Assembly (NCBI RefSeq): GCF_003315205.1
Contig: NZ_QNRR01000007.1
Span: 124,001 to 188,000, forward strand
DNA from: Roseimicrobium gellanilyticum
Lineage (GTDB): Bacteria > Verrucomicrobiota > Verrucomicrobiia > Verrucomicrobiales > Verrucomicrobiaceae
Length of the DNA: 64,000 nucleotides
Direction: 5' to 3'
Below the pieces are notes generated by a model, which worked only from the letters and a program-made list of their open reading frames with translations, was not told the DNA's origin and ran no database searches. Below are positions 35,263-44,469 of this stretch, piece by piece; position 1 is the first letter of the stretch, and the number at the start of each line of letters is the position of its first letter. Made by a program: the position numbers and the translations under genes.

Positions 35263-36708
35263 TCACCCCAGCACCTTCTTCACAAATTTGCCCTCGTTCT
35301 GGTCAATGCGCTCGGGGCGGCCCTTGTGATGGTAGATCATGCGGGTGTGGTCAACGCCCAGCAGGTTCATGATGGTCGCGTGGAAGTCGTGCACGTGCAC
35401 CTTGTCCTTGATGGCGTGCAGACCCAGCTCATCGGTCTCGCCCACCACGGAGCCGCCTTTCACGCCGCCGCCAGCCATCATCATGCTGAAGCCGGTGGGG
35501 TTGTGGTCGCGGCCGTCGCCCTTCTCAGACATCGGTGTACGGCCGAATTCACCGCCCCAGATGACGAGTGTTTCATCCAGCAGGCCTCGCTGCTTCAGGT
35601 CGCGGATGAGACCCGCAACGGGCTTGTCCATCTGGCCGCAGTACTTGGTGTGGTTGGACTCGATCTTGTCGTGCGCGTCCCACTTGCTGCCAGCGCCGTG
35701 GTAGAGCTGTACGAAACGCACGCCGCGCTCGACGAGACGGCGGGCATGCAGGCACATGCGGCCGAAGTTTTCCGTCTCCGGCGTGTCCATGCCGTAGAGC
35801 TTTTTGGTGTCTTCAGATTCCTGACTGAGGTCCACGGCGCCGGGAGCCTCGGCCTGCATGCGGAAGGCGAGCTCGTAGCTGCGAATGCGCGCATCGAGCT
35901 CGGAGTTCTCCTTGCGGCTCATGGCGTGCTGATGGTTCAGCGAGTTCAGGAAGGCGAGCTTGCCCTGCTGGCGATCCTCCTTGATACCCTTCGGGGTGTA
36001 GAGGTTCGCGATGGGTTGCGGGCCATCATCAAACAGTACACCCTGATATACCGCAGGCATGAAGCCCGCGCTCCAGTTGCGCACGCCATTCACCACATCA
36101 GTGTCGCTGTCCTTCATGACCACGAAGGCGGGCATGTTTTGATTTTCCGTGCCGAGACCGTAGCTGACCCAGCTTCCCAGAGAGGGTCGCCCGCCGAAGA
36201 TGGCGCCGGTGTTCATCTGGCACACACCGCCGGCGTGGTTGATGCCGTCGCTCATGCAGGAGCGCACCACGCACCAGTCATCCGCGAGTTCCGCCATGTT
36301 GGGAATCCAGTCGGAGAACCAGAGGCCGCTCTCGCCATGCTGCTTCCAGGTCCGCTTGGACTCGAGCAGGGGAGCATTCGCCTCACCCATGGCGGTGATG
36401 ACCTTGCCAAAACTCTCTGGCAGGGGCTGGCCCGCGAGTTTGTTCAGCAACGGCTTGGGGTCGCAGATGTCGAGGTGGCTGGGGCCGCCCTCCATGAAGA
36501 GGAAGATCACATTCTTCGCACGACCGGCCACGTGCGGCACCTTGTCCGACATCGGATTGGCTGGACTGCCACCCGCATCGCCAAGAGCGGCCATCAGCGG
36601 GCTGTCGCCCATGAGCGAAGCCAGAGCCATGGCGCCAAAGCCCGCACCTCCACGGCGGAGGAAGTCGCGACGGTTGGTGAGGATTTCGTGGTGGGGGACC
36701 AGGTTCAT
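35263..36708 (-). CDS. DUF1501 family protein, TAT-exported, sulfatase-like fold
   Basis: DUF1501 proteins belong to the alkaline-phosphatase superfamily and always accompany PSCyt1/PSD1 proteins in Planctomycetes and Verrucomicrobia. The twin-arginine signal is NRRDFLRRGGAGFGAMALASL (Arg13-Arg14). Typical segments: KNVIFLFMEGGPSHLDICDPK near the N-terminus, SCMSDGINHAGGVCQMNTGAIFGGRPSLGSWVSYGLG, GVRFVQLYHGAGSKWDAHDKIE, ETLVIWGGEFGRTPM, GRDHNPTGFSMMMAGGGVKGG and HDFHATIMNLLGVDHTRM. Residues DPKP near 82 and the HN/H pairs are likely metal ligands. The start overlaps the upstream stop by 4 bp. The enzymatic activity of the family is unproven. Confidence 0.92.
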   Translation of the reverse strand: MNLVPHHEILTNRRDFLRRGGAGFGAMALASLMGDSPLMAALGDAGGSPANPMSDKVPHVAGRAKNVIFLFMEGGPSHLDICDPKPLLNKLAGQPLPESFGKVITAMGEANAPLLESKRTWKQHGESGLWFSDWIPNMAELADDWCVVRSCMSDGINHAGGVCQMNTGAIFGGRPSLGSWVSYGLGTENQNMPAFVVMKDSDTDVVNGVRNWSAGFMPAVYQGVLFDDGPQPIANLYTPKGIKEDRQQGKLAFLNSLNHQHAMSRKENSELDARIRSYELAFRMQAEAPGAVDLSQESEDTKKLYGMDTPETENFGRMCLHARRLVERGVRFVQLYHGAGSKWDAHDKIESNHTKYCGQMDKPVAGLIRDLKQRGLLDETLVIWGGEFGRTPMSEKGDGRDHNPTGFSMMMAGGGVKGGSVVGETDELGLHAIKDKVHVHDFHATIMNLLGVDHTRMIYHHKGRPERIDQNEGKFVKKVLG

Positions 36709-39700
36709 TGGAGGTAGAGGAACTCGTTCGAATTGATCAAGGCGTGGCAGAAGTCAGCAAGGGCTTCGAGCCTCGGGGAGATGGTGGCGCCGGTGGGGGA
36801 CTTCACCGGCTGCTTCTCCCACACAAACTTGGGCTCACTGGTGTTGGTCAGTGTTTCCGCCTGGGCGTCGAAAAGGCAGCGCGGGGCGCTCTGGACACCA
36901 CCAATGAGGAGTTGCTTGCCTTCGAGGAGCTGGTTGGTCATCATCACGCGGCTGATGGCGCCGTCCCACAGGCTGCGGCTGTCACGTTCGCGGCCACCGA
37001 TGGTGAGCTGGCGTTCGGGATTGGCATAGCCGCCCACGACAGGATGCTGCACGGTCACCTTCTCCAGTGGGGCATTCGGATCCGCGAGGTTGCGGGTGTA
37101 GAAGGTCACAGTACCGCCAAACTTCTGGTCCGGAGCCAGCTTGTGCGAGAGCACGGCTGCCACGTAGTAGGGAGTTTTCACCGGAATGCGCAACCCGGAG
37201 GCCACCACCTCATAGATGACCGAGCCCTGGAAGTCATCTCCACAGAGCTGGAGGATGAGGTTGTTGGGCTGGTGCTTGGACTTCTCACTGGTCACACCGA
37301 AGGCCCAGCCCTTGCTGGCCTTGTCGTTGTTCCAGCGGGCCGCGATGGTGCGCACGGAGGCATCAGGATATAGGGAATCCAGATACACCACGGCCTCCAC
37401 GGTGAATTCGTCGCTTTCGTTGTCGAGGGTCTGCACGCGCATCTTTTCAAATGCGGTGCCGGGTTTGAAAGCCACGGTCTTCGTGCCTGCCAGCGGATGG
37501 GTGCCGAAGAGAGACTTCGCGTCCACCAGAGGTCCAGCAAGGATGGGCTCCGGCGGCAGTTCCTTGTCGAGCAGCTTCTTCTGGTGATTGATGAAGGTGG
37601 TGGCCGCTTTCATCTCCGCCTTCGTGGGAGGGCGGGAGAAGGCGAGCTCATACGCACGCTGCACGTGCTGCTCCGTGGTGGCGTCGGGCATCTTCAGGAG
37701 CTTGGCGGCCATGGCGCGGGCGCGGTTCAGTGGCCAGTCGCCATTGATGAGCAGGAGGCTCTGCAACGCGGTGGTGGTGCTGTCGCGGCGGGCCACGCTG
37801 GCGAATCCAGGAGGCGCATCGAAGCTGCGCAGGAAGTCGTCCTGCGAGTTGCGCACCTTGCGCGTGTAGATGGTGCGGCGGGGCTGGGCGGACTCCTCGC
37901 TCTTGCCGCCCATGTCCGGCTTGAGCTCGCCGCTGATGGCCAGCACGGCATCGCGCGCTTGTTCCGCATCGAGGCGGATCGGATTCATGCGCCACAGCAG
38001 GCGATTCTCCGGGTCCACGTTCATCAGGGAGCGGCCCTTGCTGTCTTTCGCAGTGGGATTCAAGCGGGCAGTCTGCTGATAGGTGGCGGACATGAGGATT
38101 TCCTTGTGCAGCCACTTGAGGCTCCAGCCGTGCTTCACGAACTCCTGGGCCAGATAGTCGAGCAATTCGGGATGTGTGGGCTTCTCACCCAGGCGTCCGA
38201 AGTCACTCGCACTGCCGGCAAGGCCCCGGCCGAAGTGGTACTGCCACACCCGGTTTGCGATGACACGGGTGCTCAGGGGATTGTCCGGACGCGTGATCCA
38301 ATCCGCCAGGGCGGTGCGGCGGCCGGTGCTGTTTTTGTCCTTGAGAGGAGCGATCTTGGGCTCGCTGGGATCGAGAATCGTGAGGAAGCCCGGCTGCACC
38401 TCCTCAGAACCACGGCGCGTCTTCATGATCGTTGGCGGGGCTTCGGTCCCCACGTCCGAGGCGGAGAACGCGACTTGAAGGGGTTTCGGCTTGAATTCTT
38501 CGAAGGGTTTCAGCGGCTCCAACGTGGCTTCGAGCTTCGCTTTGAATTCACCCTTTTGCTTGGAAGGTGTAAGCTTGTTGTACTCCTCGATGATCTGGCG
38601 CTCCACGAGGTAGCTGATGATCTTGTCGTAGGGCTTTTTCTCGGCCGCAGGTCTGTTCATCATGACCTGCACTTCATCCGGGAACTTTTCCACGGCACTT
38701 CTGTGCATGCCTGCCTTCTTCGCAGCGATCAATTCATCGTACGGTTTGCGCGCTTCAGCCGTCATGTCCTCCCACGCCTTTTGTCTGGCGGCATGTGAGG
38801 CCAGCTCCTCCTTGTTGGCGAGGGTGAGGTCATCCCGCCATACCACGGGCGCAAAGAAAGCCTGGAGGCGGTAATAGTCCTTCTGCAGGATGGGGTCGAA
38901 CTTGTGATCGTGACAGCGCGCACAGCCGAAGCTGAGGCCCAGGAAGAGTTCGCCGCTTACATCCGTGACTTCGTTGAGAATCACGGTGCGCTGGCCTTCG
39001 GCATCGCGCTGGTTGTATTCATAGATGCCATTGCGCAGGTAGGCGGTGGCGATGAGCACATCTGGATTCGTGGGATCGATCTCATCTCCGGCAAGCTGCT
39101 CACGCACGAACTGGTCGTACGGCTTGTCGTTGTTGAAGGAACGAATGACGTAGTCGCGGTACGGCCAGGCATCGGGACGATAGGCATCCTGGCGATAGCC
39201 ATCGCTCTCCGCATAGCGGGTGAGATCCAGCCAGTGCTGTGCCCAGCGCTCGCCATAGCGCGGATGGTTCAGCAGGGACTCGATGAGTTTTTCGTACGCA
39301 TCCGGGCGCTTGTCTTCCACGAAGGCCTTCACCTGCTCCGGGGTGGGTGGCAGACCATGAAGGTCAAAGTACACGCGGCGCACGAGTTCATAGCGGTCGG
39401 CCGGCGCGGATGCGGACAGGCCTTCGTTTTTCAGACGGGCCCGGACGAAGAGATCGATGGGGCGGAGCGAGCCCGATTTTTGATTGGAGAGTGTGGGCGG
39501 AGCAACCGGCTTCAACGGTTGGAAGGCCCACCAAGAGCGGTCTTCGTTGGAGAATTCGCCGGATTTTTCCACCTTGGCGGACTTCACCTCGTGCTCGGGC
39601 CAGGGAGCACCCATCTCCACCCACTTCTTCAGGTCGGCGATCTGCTCGTCTTCGAGCTTGCCGTCCGGGGGCATCTGCATGTCCTGGTCCTCGTAGGACA

Positions 39701-40010
39701 CGGCCTTCAGGATGAGAGAGGCGTCGGCATCATGGGGCACCAGGGCCGGACCGCTGTCGCCGCCCTGGAGCATGTAGGCGAGGTTGTCGAGGCGCAGGTT
39801 GTGCTTCTGCTTCTTCTCGCCGTGGCACTCCGTGCAGTGATTCACCAAGAGGGGGCGGATCTTGGTCTCGAAGAACTTGAGCGCTGCCGGGTCAGGCTTT
39901 TCCGAGGTGGCGCCGTGGGCCGCCAGGACAGTGGCGAGCAGGCAGGAAGCCACCGCACCAATGCGGACGGAGGCAGTCTGGAAACGGGAGGAGCGATGCC
40001 GGAAATCCAT
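36705..40010 (-). CDS. PSCyt1-DUF1549-DUF1553 (PSD1) giant periplasmic protein with LamG domain
   Basis: A 1101-residue exported protein. After a signal (GAVASCLLATVLAAHG) comes a cytochrome c domain with CTECH at 59-63 and MQMPPDGKLEDEQIADLKKWVEMGAPWP. DUF1549 (PSCyt2) spans about 180-390 (PIDLFVRARLKNEGLS, RRVYFDLHGLPPTPEQV, RYGERWAQHWLDLTRYAESDG, GCARCHDHKFDPI, a second CxxCH). DUF1553 (PSD1) spans about 580-830 (RVWQYHFGRGLAGSASDFG, HPELLDYLAQEF, RRTIYTRKVRNSQDDFLRSFD, SLLLINGDWPLNRARAMA). A LamG-like sandwich occupies about 850-1040, inserted before the C-terminal SNEFLYLQ. Such systems are thought to act on complex glycans. It is the first gene of the DUF1501 operon and divergent from an ECF sigma gene. 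Confidence 0.93.
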   Translation of the reverse strand: MDFRHRSSRFQTASVRIGAVASCLLATVLAAHGATSEKPDPAALKFFETKIRPLLVNHCTECHGEKKQKHNLRLDNLAYMLQGGDSGPALVPHDADASLILKAVSYEDQDMQMPPDGKLEDEQIADLKKWVEMGAPWPEHEVKSAKVEKSGEFSNEDRSWWAFQPLKPVAPPTLSNQKSGSLRPIDLFVRARLKNEGLSASAPADRYELVRRVYFDLHGLPPTPEQVKAFVEDKRPDAYEKLIESLLNHPRYGERWAQHWLDLTRYAESDGYRQDAYRPDAWPYRDYVIRSFNNDKPYDQFVREQLAGDEIDPTNPDVLIATAYLRNGIYEYNQRDAEGQRTVILNEVTDVSGELFLGLSFGCARCHDHKFDPILQKDYYRLQAFFAPVVWRDDLTLANKEELASHAARQKAWEDMTAEARKPYDELIAAKKAGMHRSAVEKFPDEVQVMMNRPAAEKKPYDKIISYLVERQIIEEYNKLTPSKQKGEFKAKLEATLEPLKPFEEFKPKPLQVAFSASDVGTEAPPTIMKTRRGSEEVQPGFLTILDPSEPKIAPLKDKNSTGRRTALADWITRPDNPLSTRVIANRVWQYHFGRGLAGSASDFGRLGEKPTHPELLDYLAQEFVKHGWSLKWLHKEILMSATYQQTARLNPTAKDSKGRSLMNVDPENRLLWRMNPIRLDAEQARDAVLAISGELKPDMGGKSEESAQPRRTIYTRKVRNSQDDFLRSFDAPPGFASVARRDSTTTALQSLLLINGDWPLNRARAMAAKLLKMPDATTEQHVQRAYELAFSRPPTKAEMKAATTFINHQKKLLDKELPPEPILAGPLVDAKSLFGTHPLAGTKTVAFKPGTAFEKMRVQTLDNESDEFTVEAVVYLDSLYPDASVRTIAARWNNDKASKGWAFGVTSEKSKHQPNNLILQLCGDDFQGSVIYEVVASGLRIPVKTPYYVAAVLSHKLAPDQKFGGTVTFYTRNLADPNAPLEKVTVQHPVVGGYANPERQLTIGGRERDSRSLWDGAISRVMMTNQLLEGKQLLIGGVQSAPRCLFDAQAETLTNTSEPKFVWEKQPVKSPTGATISPRLEALADFCHALINSNEFLYLQ

Positions 40011-40110
40011 GAGTTGCGCCTAGAGTGCAAAAGTGGGTACGAGTTGGACACAAAAATTTTTCTGTCCGAAACTGCCCCTGAGCCGCCTCTAGGGCGTAAT
40101 CTGGCTCCTC

Positions 40111-40638
40111 ATGTCCGAACCCGACCGTACCACCGAATTCCTCACCCTGCTCACCCAGCACGACCGTGCGCTGGGCGGGTACGTGGGCGCGCTCGTGCAT
40201 GCCAGCGCGGATGCGGATGACATCCTCCAGCAGACGAAGCTGGTCATGTGGCGTGAATTCGGCAACTTCGAAACGGGCACGAACTTCCTCGCATGGGCCC
40301 GAAAGATCGCCTTCCACCAGATTCTGACGTACCGCCGGACCAAGAAAAAGGAACACCTGCCGCTGGATGAGGATGTGCTGGAAGCCCTGCACCATGAGGT
40401 GTCCCGCCTTTCCGACACGCATGACGATCGCCGCGAGGCCTTGCAGGCCTGCCTGCACAAGCTGCCCACGGAACATCGCCAGCTCGTGCTGCTGCGTTAT
40501 TACGAGGATCTGGATATTGACCAGGTGGCCGAGCGCATTCGCAGCACGGCGGGTGCCGTCTATCGCGCTCTCAGCCGGGTGCGGTACACGTTGATGGATT
40601 GCGTGGAGAAGGAACTCGCGAAGGGAGGTGCCGCGTGA
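40111..40638 (+). CDS. ECF-type RNA polymerase sigma factor
   Basis: The 175-residue protein has sigma region 2 (about 12-75: HASADADDILQQTKLVMWREFGNF, WARKIAFHQILTYRR) and region 4 (about 115-165: LPTEHRQLVLLRYYEDLDIDQVAERI with the helix-turn-helix RSTAGAVYRALSRVRYTL). This is the planctomycete/verrucomicrobial ECF subtype. The next gene starts inside its stop codon and encodes a FecR-like membrane protein, the usual anti-sigma or sensor partner. It diverges from the PSD1/DUF1501 operon by 100 bp, so that operon is a probable target. Confidence 0.93.
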   Translation: MSEPDRTTEFLTLLTQHDRALGGYVGALVHASADADDILQQTKLVMWREFGNFETGTNFLAWARKIAFHQILTYRRTKKKEHLPLDEDVLEALHHEVSRLSDTHDDRREALQACLHKLPTEHRQLVLLRYYEDLDIDQVAERIRSTAGAVYRALSRVRYTLMDCVEKELAKGGAA

Positions 40639-42098
40639 GCATGAGCCCGCAGGAGAACTGGAACTTGCTCGAACTCGTGGAGAAATCGCTCGCTGGGGCG
40701 CTCTCTGAGTCCGAACGCACCGAGCTGAATGCGCTGCTGCGTGAGAATGCCGGCGCCCGGAGACTCTTCGCTGAGGCGATGCATCAGCACGCCACGTTGT
40801 GCCTCGATGAGCGGTTGACGCGTGAACTGGCGCAGCCAGGACCATCGGTTGTGGCAAAGCCTTCGCCCACGATTCAGAGGCTTTCGTCATGGTATCCGAC
40901 CGCAGCCGCTGCTGCGGTGGTGGCCATGGGGCTGGTGGCTTGGAAGCTTCTTGAGCAGCCATCCTCGCCGACGGTGCACAGTGGGCCTGCCGCCATTGCC
41001 ACGGTGGTGAAGGCGCGTGGTTGCAAGTGGGCAGGCAGCACCCTGCCTACTGCCGAAGGTTCACGGGTCACTCCCGGTACACTGGAACTCGTGGAAGGCA
41101 TTGCCACAGTGAAGTTCGATAGCGGCGCAGAAGTCGTGATGGAAGCACCTGCCACGCTGGATCTGGTGGATGCCATGGCCTGCCGTCTGGTGAAAGGCAC
41201 GCTCGTGGCCGATGTGCCTCCGAGCGCAATTGGCTTCACCGTCGATACTCCAGATGCCAAGGTCGTGGACTACGGCACGCGCTTCGGCGTGAGCGCGGGT
41301 GAAGATGGCAAGTATCTCGTGCAGGTGCTGGAAGGTCTCGTGGAGGTGAATCCCAAGGCCACAAACGAACCCCAGAAGCTCAGGGCAGGGGAGAAGGTGG
41401 ACACGGGTGTGCGTGCCAGCCAGCTTCGCCCCCAGCAGCCCGGCCAGGAACCGCCGCGCTGGCAGCCGCAGACCATTCTCGATGCCGGTGGCGGATGGAA
41501 GGTCCTCTCCACGGCATACGGACGTGGCAAGGACGCCTACATCCAGAGCAGTCCCAAGTCGAAGAACTTCGGCGATGACGCCTTCTTCCGTGTGAAGCAC
41601 TCCAGCCTCGCGCCGGAGCTGAATCGCAAGGGATACGTCGCCTTTGACCTCAGCAAGTTCTCCGGCGCACAGGTTGAAGACGTCGAGCTGGTGCTGAGCA
41701 TTGAGCCCAGCGATCTGGGTTTTGCCACATTGGTTCCCGACAGCACCTTTGCGGTGTACGGCGTGACGGACGAATCCAGCGATGATTGGGACGAGCACGA
41801 AATCACCTGGAAGGAGGCACCGGCGCACCATCCTGAGCAGGTTGACCGCCATCTTCCGGACACCTCACGCGCCGTGCTGCTGGGCAAGTTCCAGGTGGAC
41901 CAGGGTGTGAGCCGTGGCTCGCGCACCATCCGTGGCCAGGCCATTCTGGATTTCGTGAAGCAGGATACCAATGGCATGGTGACCTTCATCATCTGCCGCG
42001 AAACGGATGAGACGACTCGCGATGGCCTCGTGCATGCCTTCTCCACGAAGGAGAACGGCAGCAATATGCCGCCGCTGCTAAGGGTGAAGGCGAAGTAA
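40635..42098 (+). CDS. FecR-like membrane sensor/anti-sigma protein with CBM96 (DNRLRE) domain
   Basis: GTG at 40635 overlaps the sigma stop (GTGA); an ATG two codons on (40641) is equally possible. The N-terminal 75 residues are a cytosolic helical domain (WNLLELVEKSLAGALSESER, LNALLRENAGARRLFAEAMHQHATL). A single membrane helix follows near 90-105 (AAAAAVVAMGLVAWKLL). The periplasmic FecR domain (about 150-255) contains ASLDL-type and TPDAKVVDYGTRFGVS segments. The C-terminal 200 residues (GKDAYIQSSPKSKNFGDDAF, YVAFDLSKFSGAQVEDVELVL, WDEHEITWKEAPAH) match the DNRLRE/CBM96 carbohydrate-binding fold. A glycan-sensing regulator of the sigma factor is the natural reading. Confidence 0.85.
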   Translation: MSMSPQENWNLLELVEKSLAGALSESERTELNALLRENAGARRLFAEAMHQHATLCLDERLTRELAQPGPSVVAKPSPTIQRLSSWYPTAAAAAVVAMGLVAWKLLEQPSSPTVHSGPAAIATVVKARGCKWAGSTLPTAEGSRVTPGTLELVEGIATVKFDSGAEVVMEAPATLDLVDAMACRLVKGTLVADVPPSAIGFTVDTPDAKVVDYGTRFGVSAGEDGKYLVQVLEGLVEVNPKATNEPQKLRAGEKVDTGVRASQLRPQQPGQEPPRWQPQTILDAGGGWKVLSTAYGRGKDAYIQSSPKSKNFGDDAFFRVKHSSLAPELNRKGYVAFDLSKFSGAQVEDVELVLSIEPSDLGFATLVPDSTFAVYGVTDESSDDWDEHEITWKEAPAHHPEQVDRHLPDTSRAVLLGKFQVDQGVSRGSRTIRGQAILDFVKQDTNGMVTFIICRETDETTRDGLVHAFSTKENGSNMPPLLRVKAK

Positions 42099-42185
42099 CA
42101 AAGTGGCTTCGACTTCACTCGAAGGAACACGTGAAAGCGCGTGTTGACGCAATCATTCGGCTGAAGCCGAACCTACTTTGGTGGC
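42099..42185. terminator. Convergent gap with two short hairpins
   Basis: Between the FecR-like and VOC genes there are two hairpins: AACACG/CGTGTT (42126-42145) and TTCGGCT/AGCCGAA with a 2-base loop (42156-42171). Neither is followed by a strong T run, so termination is plausible but weakly supported. Confidence 0.35.
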
Positions 42186-42572
42186 TCACGCCACTTTCGT
42201 CGCAATCCACCACGTGGTGCCGCCGGCATCCTTGAAACCGCCGCGCTTGTCGGCATCCTGTTTCTTCACCGGTTCTTGCACGGATTCGGCACCGGCTTTG
42301 AGGCCCTTCTGATAGGTCGCGTCCACATCAGGAACGTACACGTGCACATGCGCCGGCATCACGGGCCAGCCTTCGGCGGAGTCCGCGATCATGAGTACTG
42401 TGTCATCCAGCCGGATCTCCGAGTGCATGATTTTTCCATCGGGCGTGGGGAAGCGGCGAATCTCCTGCGCGCCGAAGACTTCGGTCAGGAACTTGAGCGT
42501 CTGGTCAGCTCCCGAGACGATGAGGTAGGGGGAGACGGAGTTGTAGCCAGCGGGTTTGTAAGCGAAGCTCAT
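42186..42572 (-). CDS. VOC-family protein (PhnB/glyoxalase-like)
   Basis: A 128-residue protein with the vicinal-oxygen-chelate fold: SVSPYLIVSGADQTLKFLTEVFGA, IMHSEIRLDDTVLMIADS, HVHVYVPDVDATYQKGLKAGAES, and closing RGGFKDAGGTTWWIATK. One module of such a fold normally dimerises. Members bind metals and act as glyoxalases, dioxygenases or antibiotic-binding proteins; the metal ligands His48 (MHSE) and Glu are only partly evident. It is a single gene between convergent neighbours, 62 bp from the NfeD gene, with no clue to substrate. Confidence 0.85.
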   Translation of the reverse strand: MSFAYKPAGYNSVSPYLIVSGADQTLKFLTEVFGAQEIRRFPTPDGKIMHSEIRLDDTVLMIADSAEGWPVMPAHVHVYVPDVDATYQKGLKAGAESVQEPVKKQDADKRGGFKDAGGTTWWIATKVA

Positions 42573-42634
42573 GGGTTCAGAGAATATGGGTTCCTGATGG
42601 GTTGTCTGAGAGACTGCATGAAGCAGGGAGTTGG

Positions 42635-44338
42635 CTACACCTTCTCCACCACGATCTTCCCACCCTGCACCTCGCGCACGCGGACTTCGGTGCCAAAGGG
42701 CAGATAGTCTCCCACCACCATGGCTTCGAGCTGGGTGCCGCTGAAATCGACGTGGCCATAGGGGCGCATCGCGCTGCGCGTCGTGCCCGTCATGCCGGGG
42801 CTGATGGCGGAGGCCTTGGCCTGGCCCTGACCTTCAATGGCCACCTGATCACCGCCCACGGTGGACTTCAGCACGAGCCACGCAAAGGGACCGGAAGTGG
42901 GGAAGAAGCGCATGAGCAGCAGGATGATGGCAATCGCCCCACCGAAGGCGATGGCCAGATTCCAAATGGCCGCCGTGTAGTCGGTGAATTTCACGGGGAA
43001 GGTCTTGCCATCCGGAACGGTGATGTCCCAACCGGCCATGGTGTAGATGAGCGCTCCAAAGAGACACGCGAGCCCCAGCAAGCCGGGAAGGATATGGCCG
43101 GGGAAGACAAAGAGCTCCACGATAATCAAGGCCACTCCGATCACAAAGATCACCACGGTCTCATAGCCCACGAGGCTGCCTGCCACATAATGGCCGAAGA
43201 AGAACAAGCCGAAGGCAATCGTGGCGATGACGGCGGGAATGCCCATGCCGGGGCTTTGCATTTCCAGATAGCCTGCCGCGAGACCAATGAGCAGCAGGAT
43301 GGCCGCATACTGGGTGATCAAGATGGCGACGAGTTCGAAGCCCTTCGGCTCCGCGGTGACCACTTCTCCTTTGAATCCCTCTTTGGTGATGAGTTCGTTC
43401 AGGTCATTCACGATGCCTTTTGCCAGCAGGGGCTTGCCCTCATAGATGGCGGTGGCCTGGTTCTGGTCCAGCGTCATGATGGTGCCCTTGGGCCACACCT
43501 GCACGTCACCCAGCTTGAATCCCACATCCTTGTCGATCATGGCATCGACCACGCCGCCGTGGTGTCCCTTTGCCACCGCGGCGGCACGAGCCATTGCCAT
43601 GAATGCGGAGTTGGTCTTCGCGCGTTCGGCTTCGTCCAGTTGCATGCCGGGGGCGCCTCCTACAGGCGTGGCTGCTCCGATGGCGCTGCGTGGGCTCATG
43701 TAGATGGCGTCCGTGCCCAAGGCGATGAGCGCGCCCGCGGAAATGGCGCGGGTATTCACAAAGGCAGCGCTGGGGCAGCCGAGCTTCTGCAGGTCCTCCA
43801 TGATGAGAGTGGCAGTGTCCCAGGCCAGGCCACCTGGAGTGTCCAGGTTGAAAACGACCGCTTCCGCCCGCTGGGCAGTGGCGCGCTTCAGCGTGCGCGA
43901 CATGAATTCAAATCTTGCCGGATTGATGAGGTCTTCCTTCCCGACGGGAATGATCACAATCTTGCCCTTGTATGGTCCATCCTCTGGAAGCGATGTCGGT
44001 TTGGGGGCAGTTGCAGGTGGAAGAGCTCCGCTGGTAGTCACCTCCTTCTTGGGGGCGGCCGCCGGCGTGGACGTGGGCGTGGGCGCAGATGCAGGAGCAT
44101 CCGCAGGTTTTCCCGCGGCAGCAGCCTCTGGCTTGGCTTCAGGTTTTGCCGGTTCTGCTGCCTTGGGAGCCGCGGCAGCCGTGGTCTCCGATGTTGCGGG
44201 AGCCGTTGTGGCAGGCGCAGGCGGCGGAGATGTAGGCTCCTGCGTCTGCGCTCTCAGCATGAGTGAGAAGGCAGCGCTTGCGAGTGCAGGAAACCACAGG
44301 AAAAGGAGCGGACGGAAGCGACGGGGAAGCGCGTTCAT
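42635..44338 (-). CDS. NfeD-family membrane serine protease, long form
   Basis: A 567-residue protein: signal or anchor (LLFLWFPALASAAFSLML), a Pro/Ala/Thr-rich linker (about 30-115), a ClpP-like serine protease domain (about 125-330), membrane helices (about 335-470), and a C-terminal OB-fold NfeD domain (about 490-567, ending in VRVREVQGGKIVVEKV). The catalytic Ser lies in NTRAISAGALIALGTDAIYM; the partner Lys is probably in the ARAAAVAKGH helix. NfeD proteins often work with stomatin-like (SPFH) proteins in membrane quality control, but no stomatin gene is next to this one. It diverges from the DinG gene. Confidence 0.9.
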   Translation of the reverse strand: MNALPRRFRPLLFLWFPALASAAFSLMLRAQTQEPTSPPPAPATTAPATSETTAAAAPKAAEPAKPEAKPEAAAAGKPADAPASAPTPTSTPAAAPKKEVTTSGALPPATAPKPTSLPEDGPYKGKIVIIPVGKEDLINPARFEFMSRTLKRATAQRAEAVVFNLDTPGGLAWDTATLIMEDLQKLGCPSAAFVNTRAISAGALIALGTDAIYMSPRSAIGAATPVGGAPGMQLDEAERAKTNSAFMAMARAAAVAKGHHGGVVDAMIDKDVGFKLGDVQVWPKGTIMTLDQNQATAIYEGKPLLAKGIVNDLNELITKEGFKGEVVTAEPKGFELVAILITQYAAILLLIGLAAGYLEMQSPGMGIPAVIATIAFGLFFFGHYVAGSLVGYETVVIFVIGVALIIVELFVFPGHILPGLLGLACLFGALIYTMAGWDITVPDGKTFPVKFTDYTAAIWNLAIAFGGAIAIILLLMRFFPTSGPFAWLVLKSTVGGDQVAIEGQGQAKASAISPGMTGTTRSAMRPYGHVDFSGTQLEAMVVGDYLPFGTEVRVREVQGGKIVVEKV

Positions 44339-44469
44339 AGTGAGGAATCCAGCGTGTTGTACCTACGATTCCGCAGAATCGGGTGGGATGCAACCTGCAC
44401 CGGACGCGTAAGGTTCGCCGCCTGCTTGCGCGCCATGCCATCCGCAGGTATCTGAAAGGCTCCCCCTCC

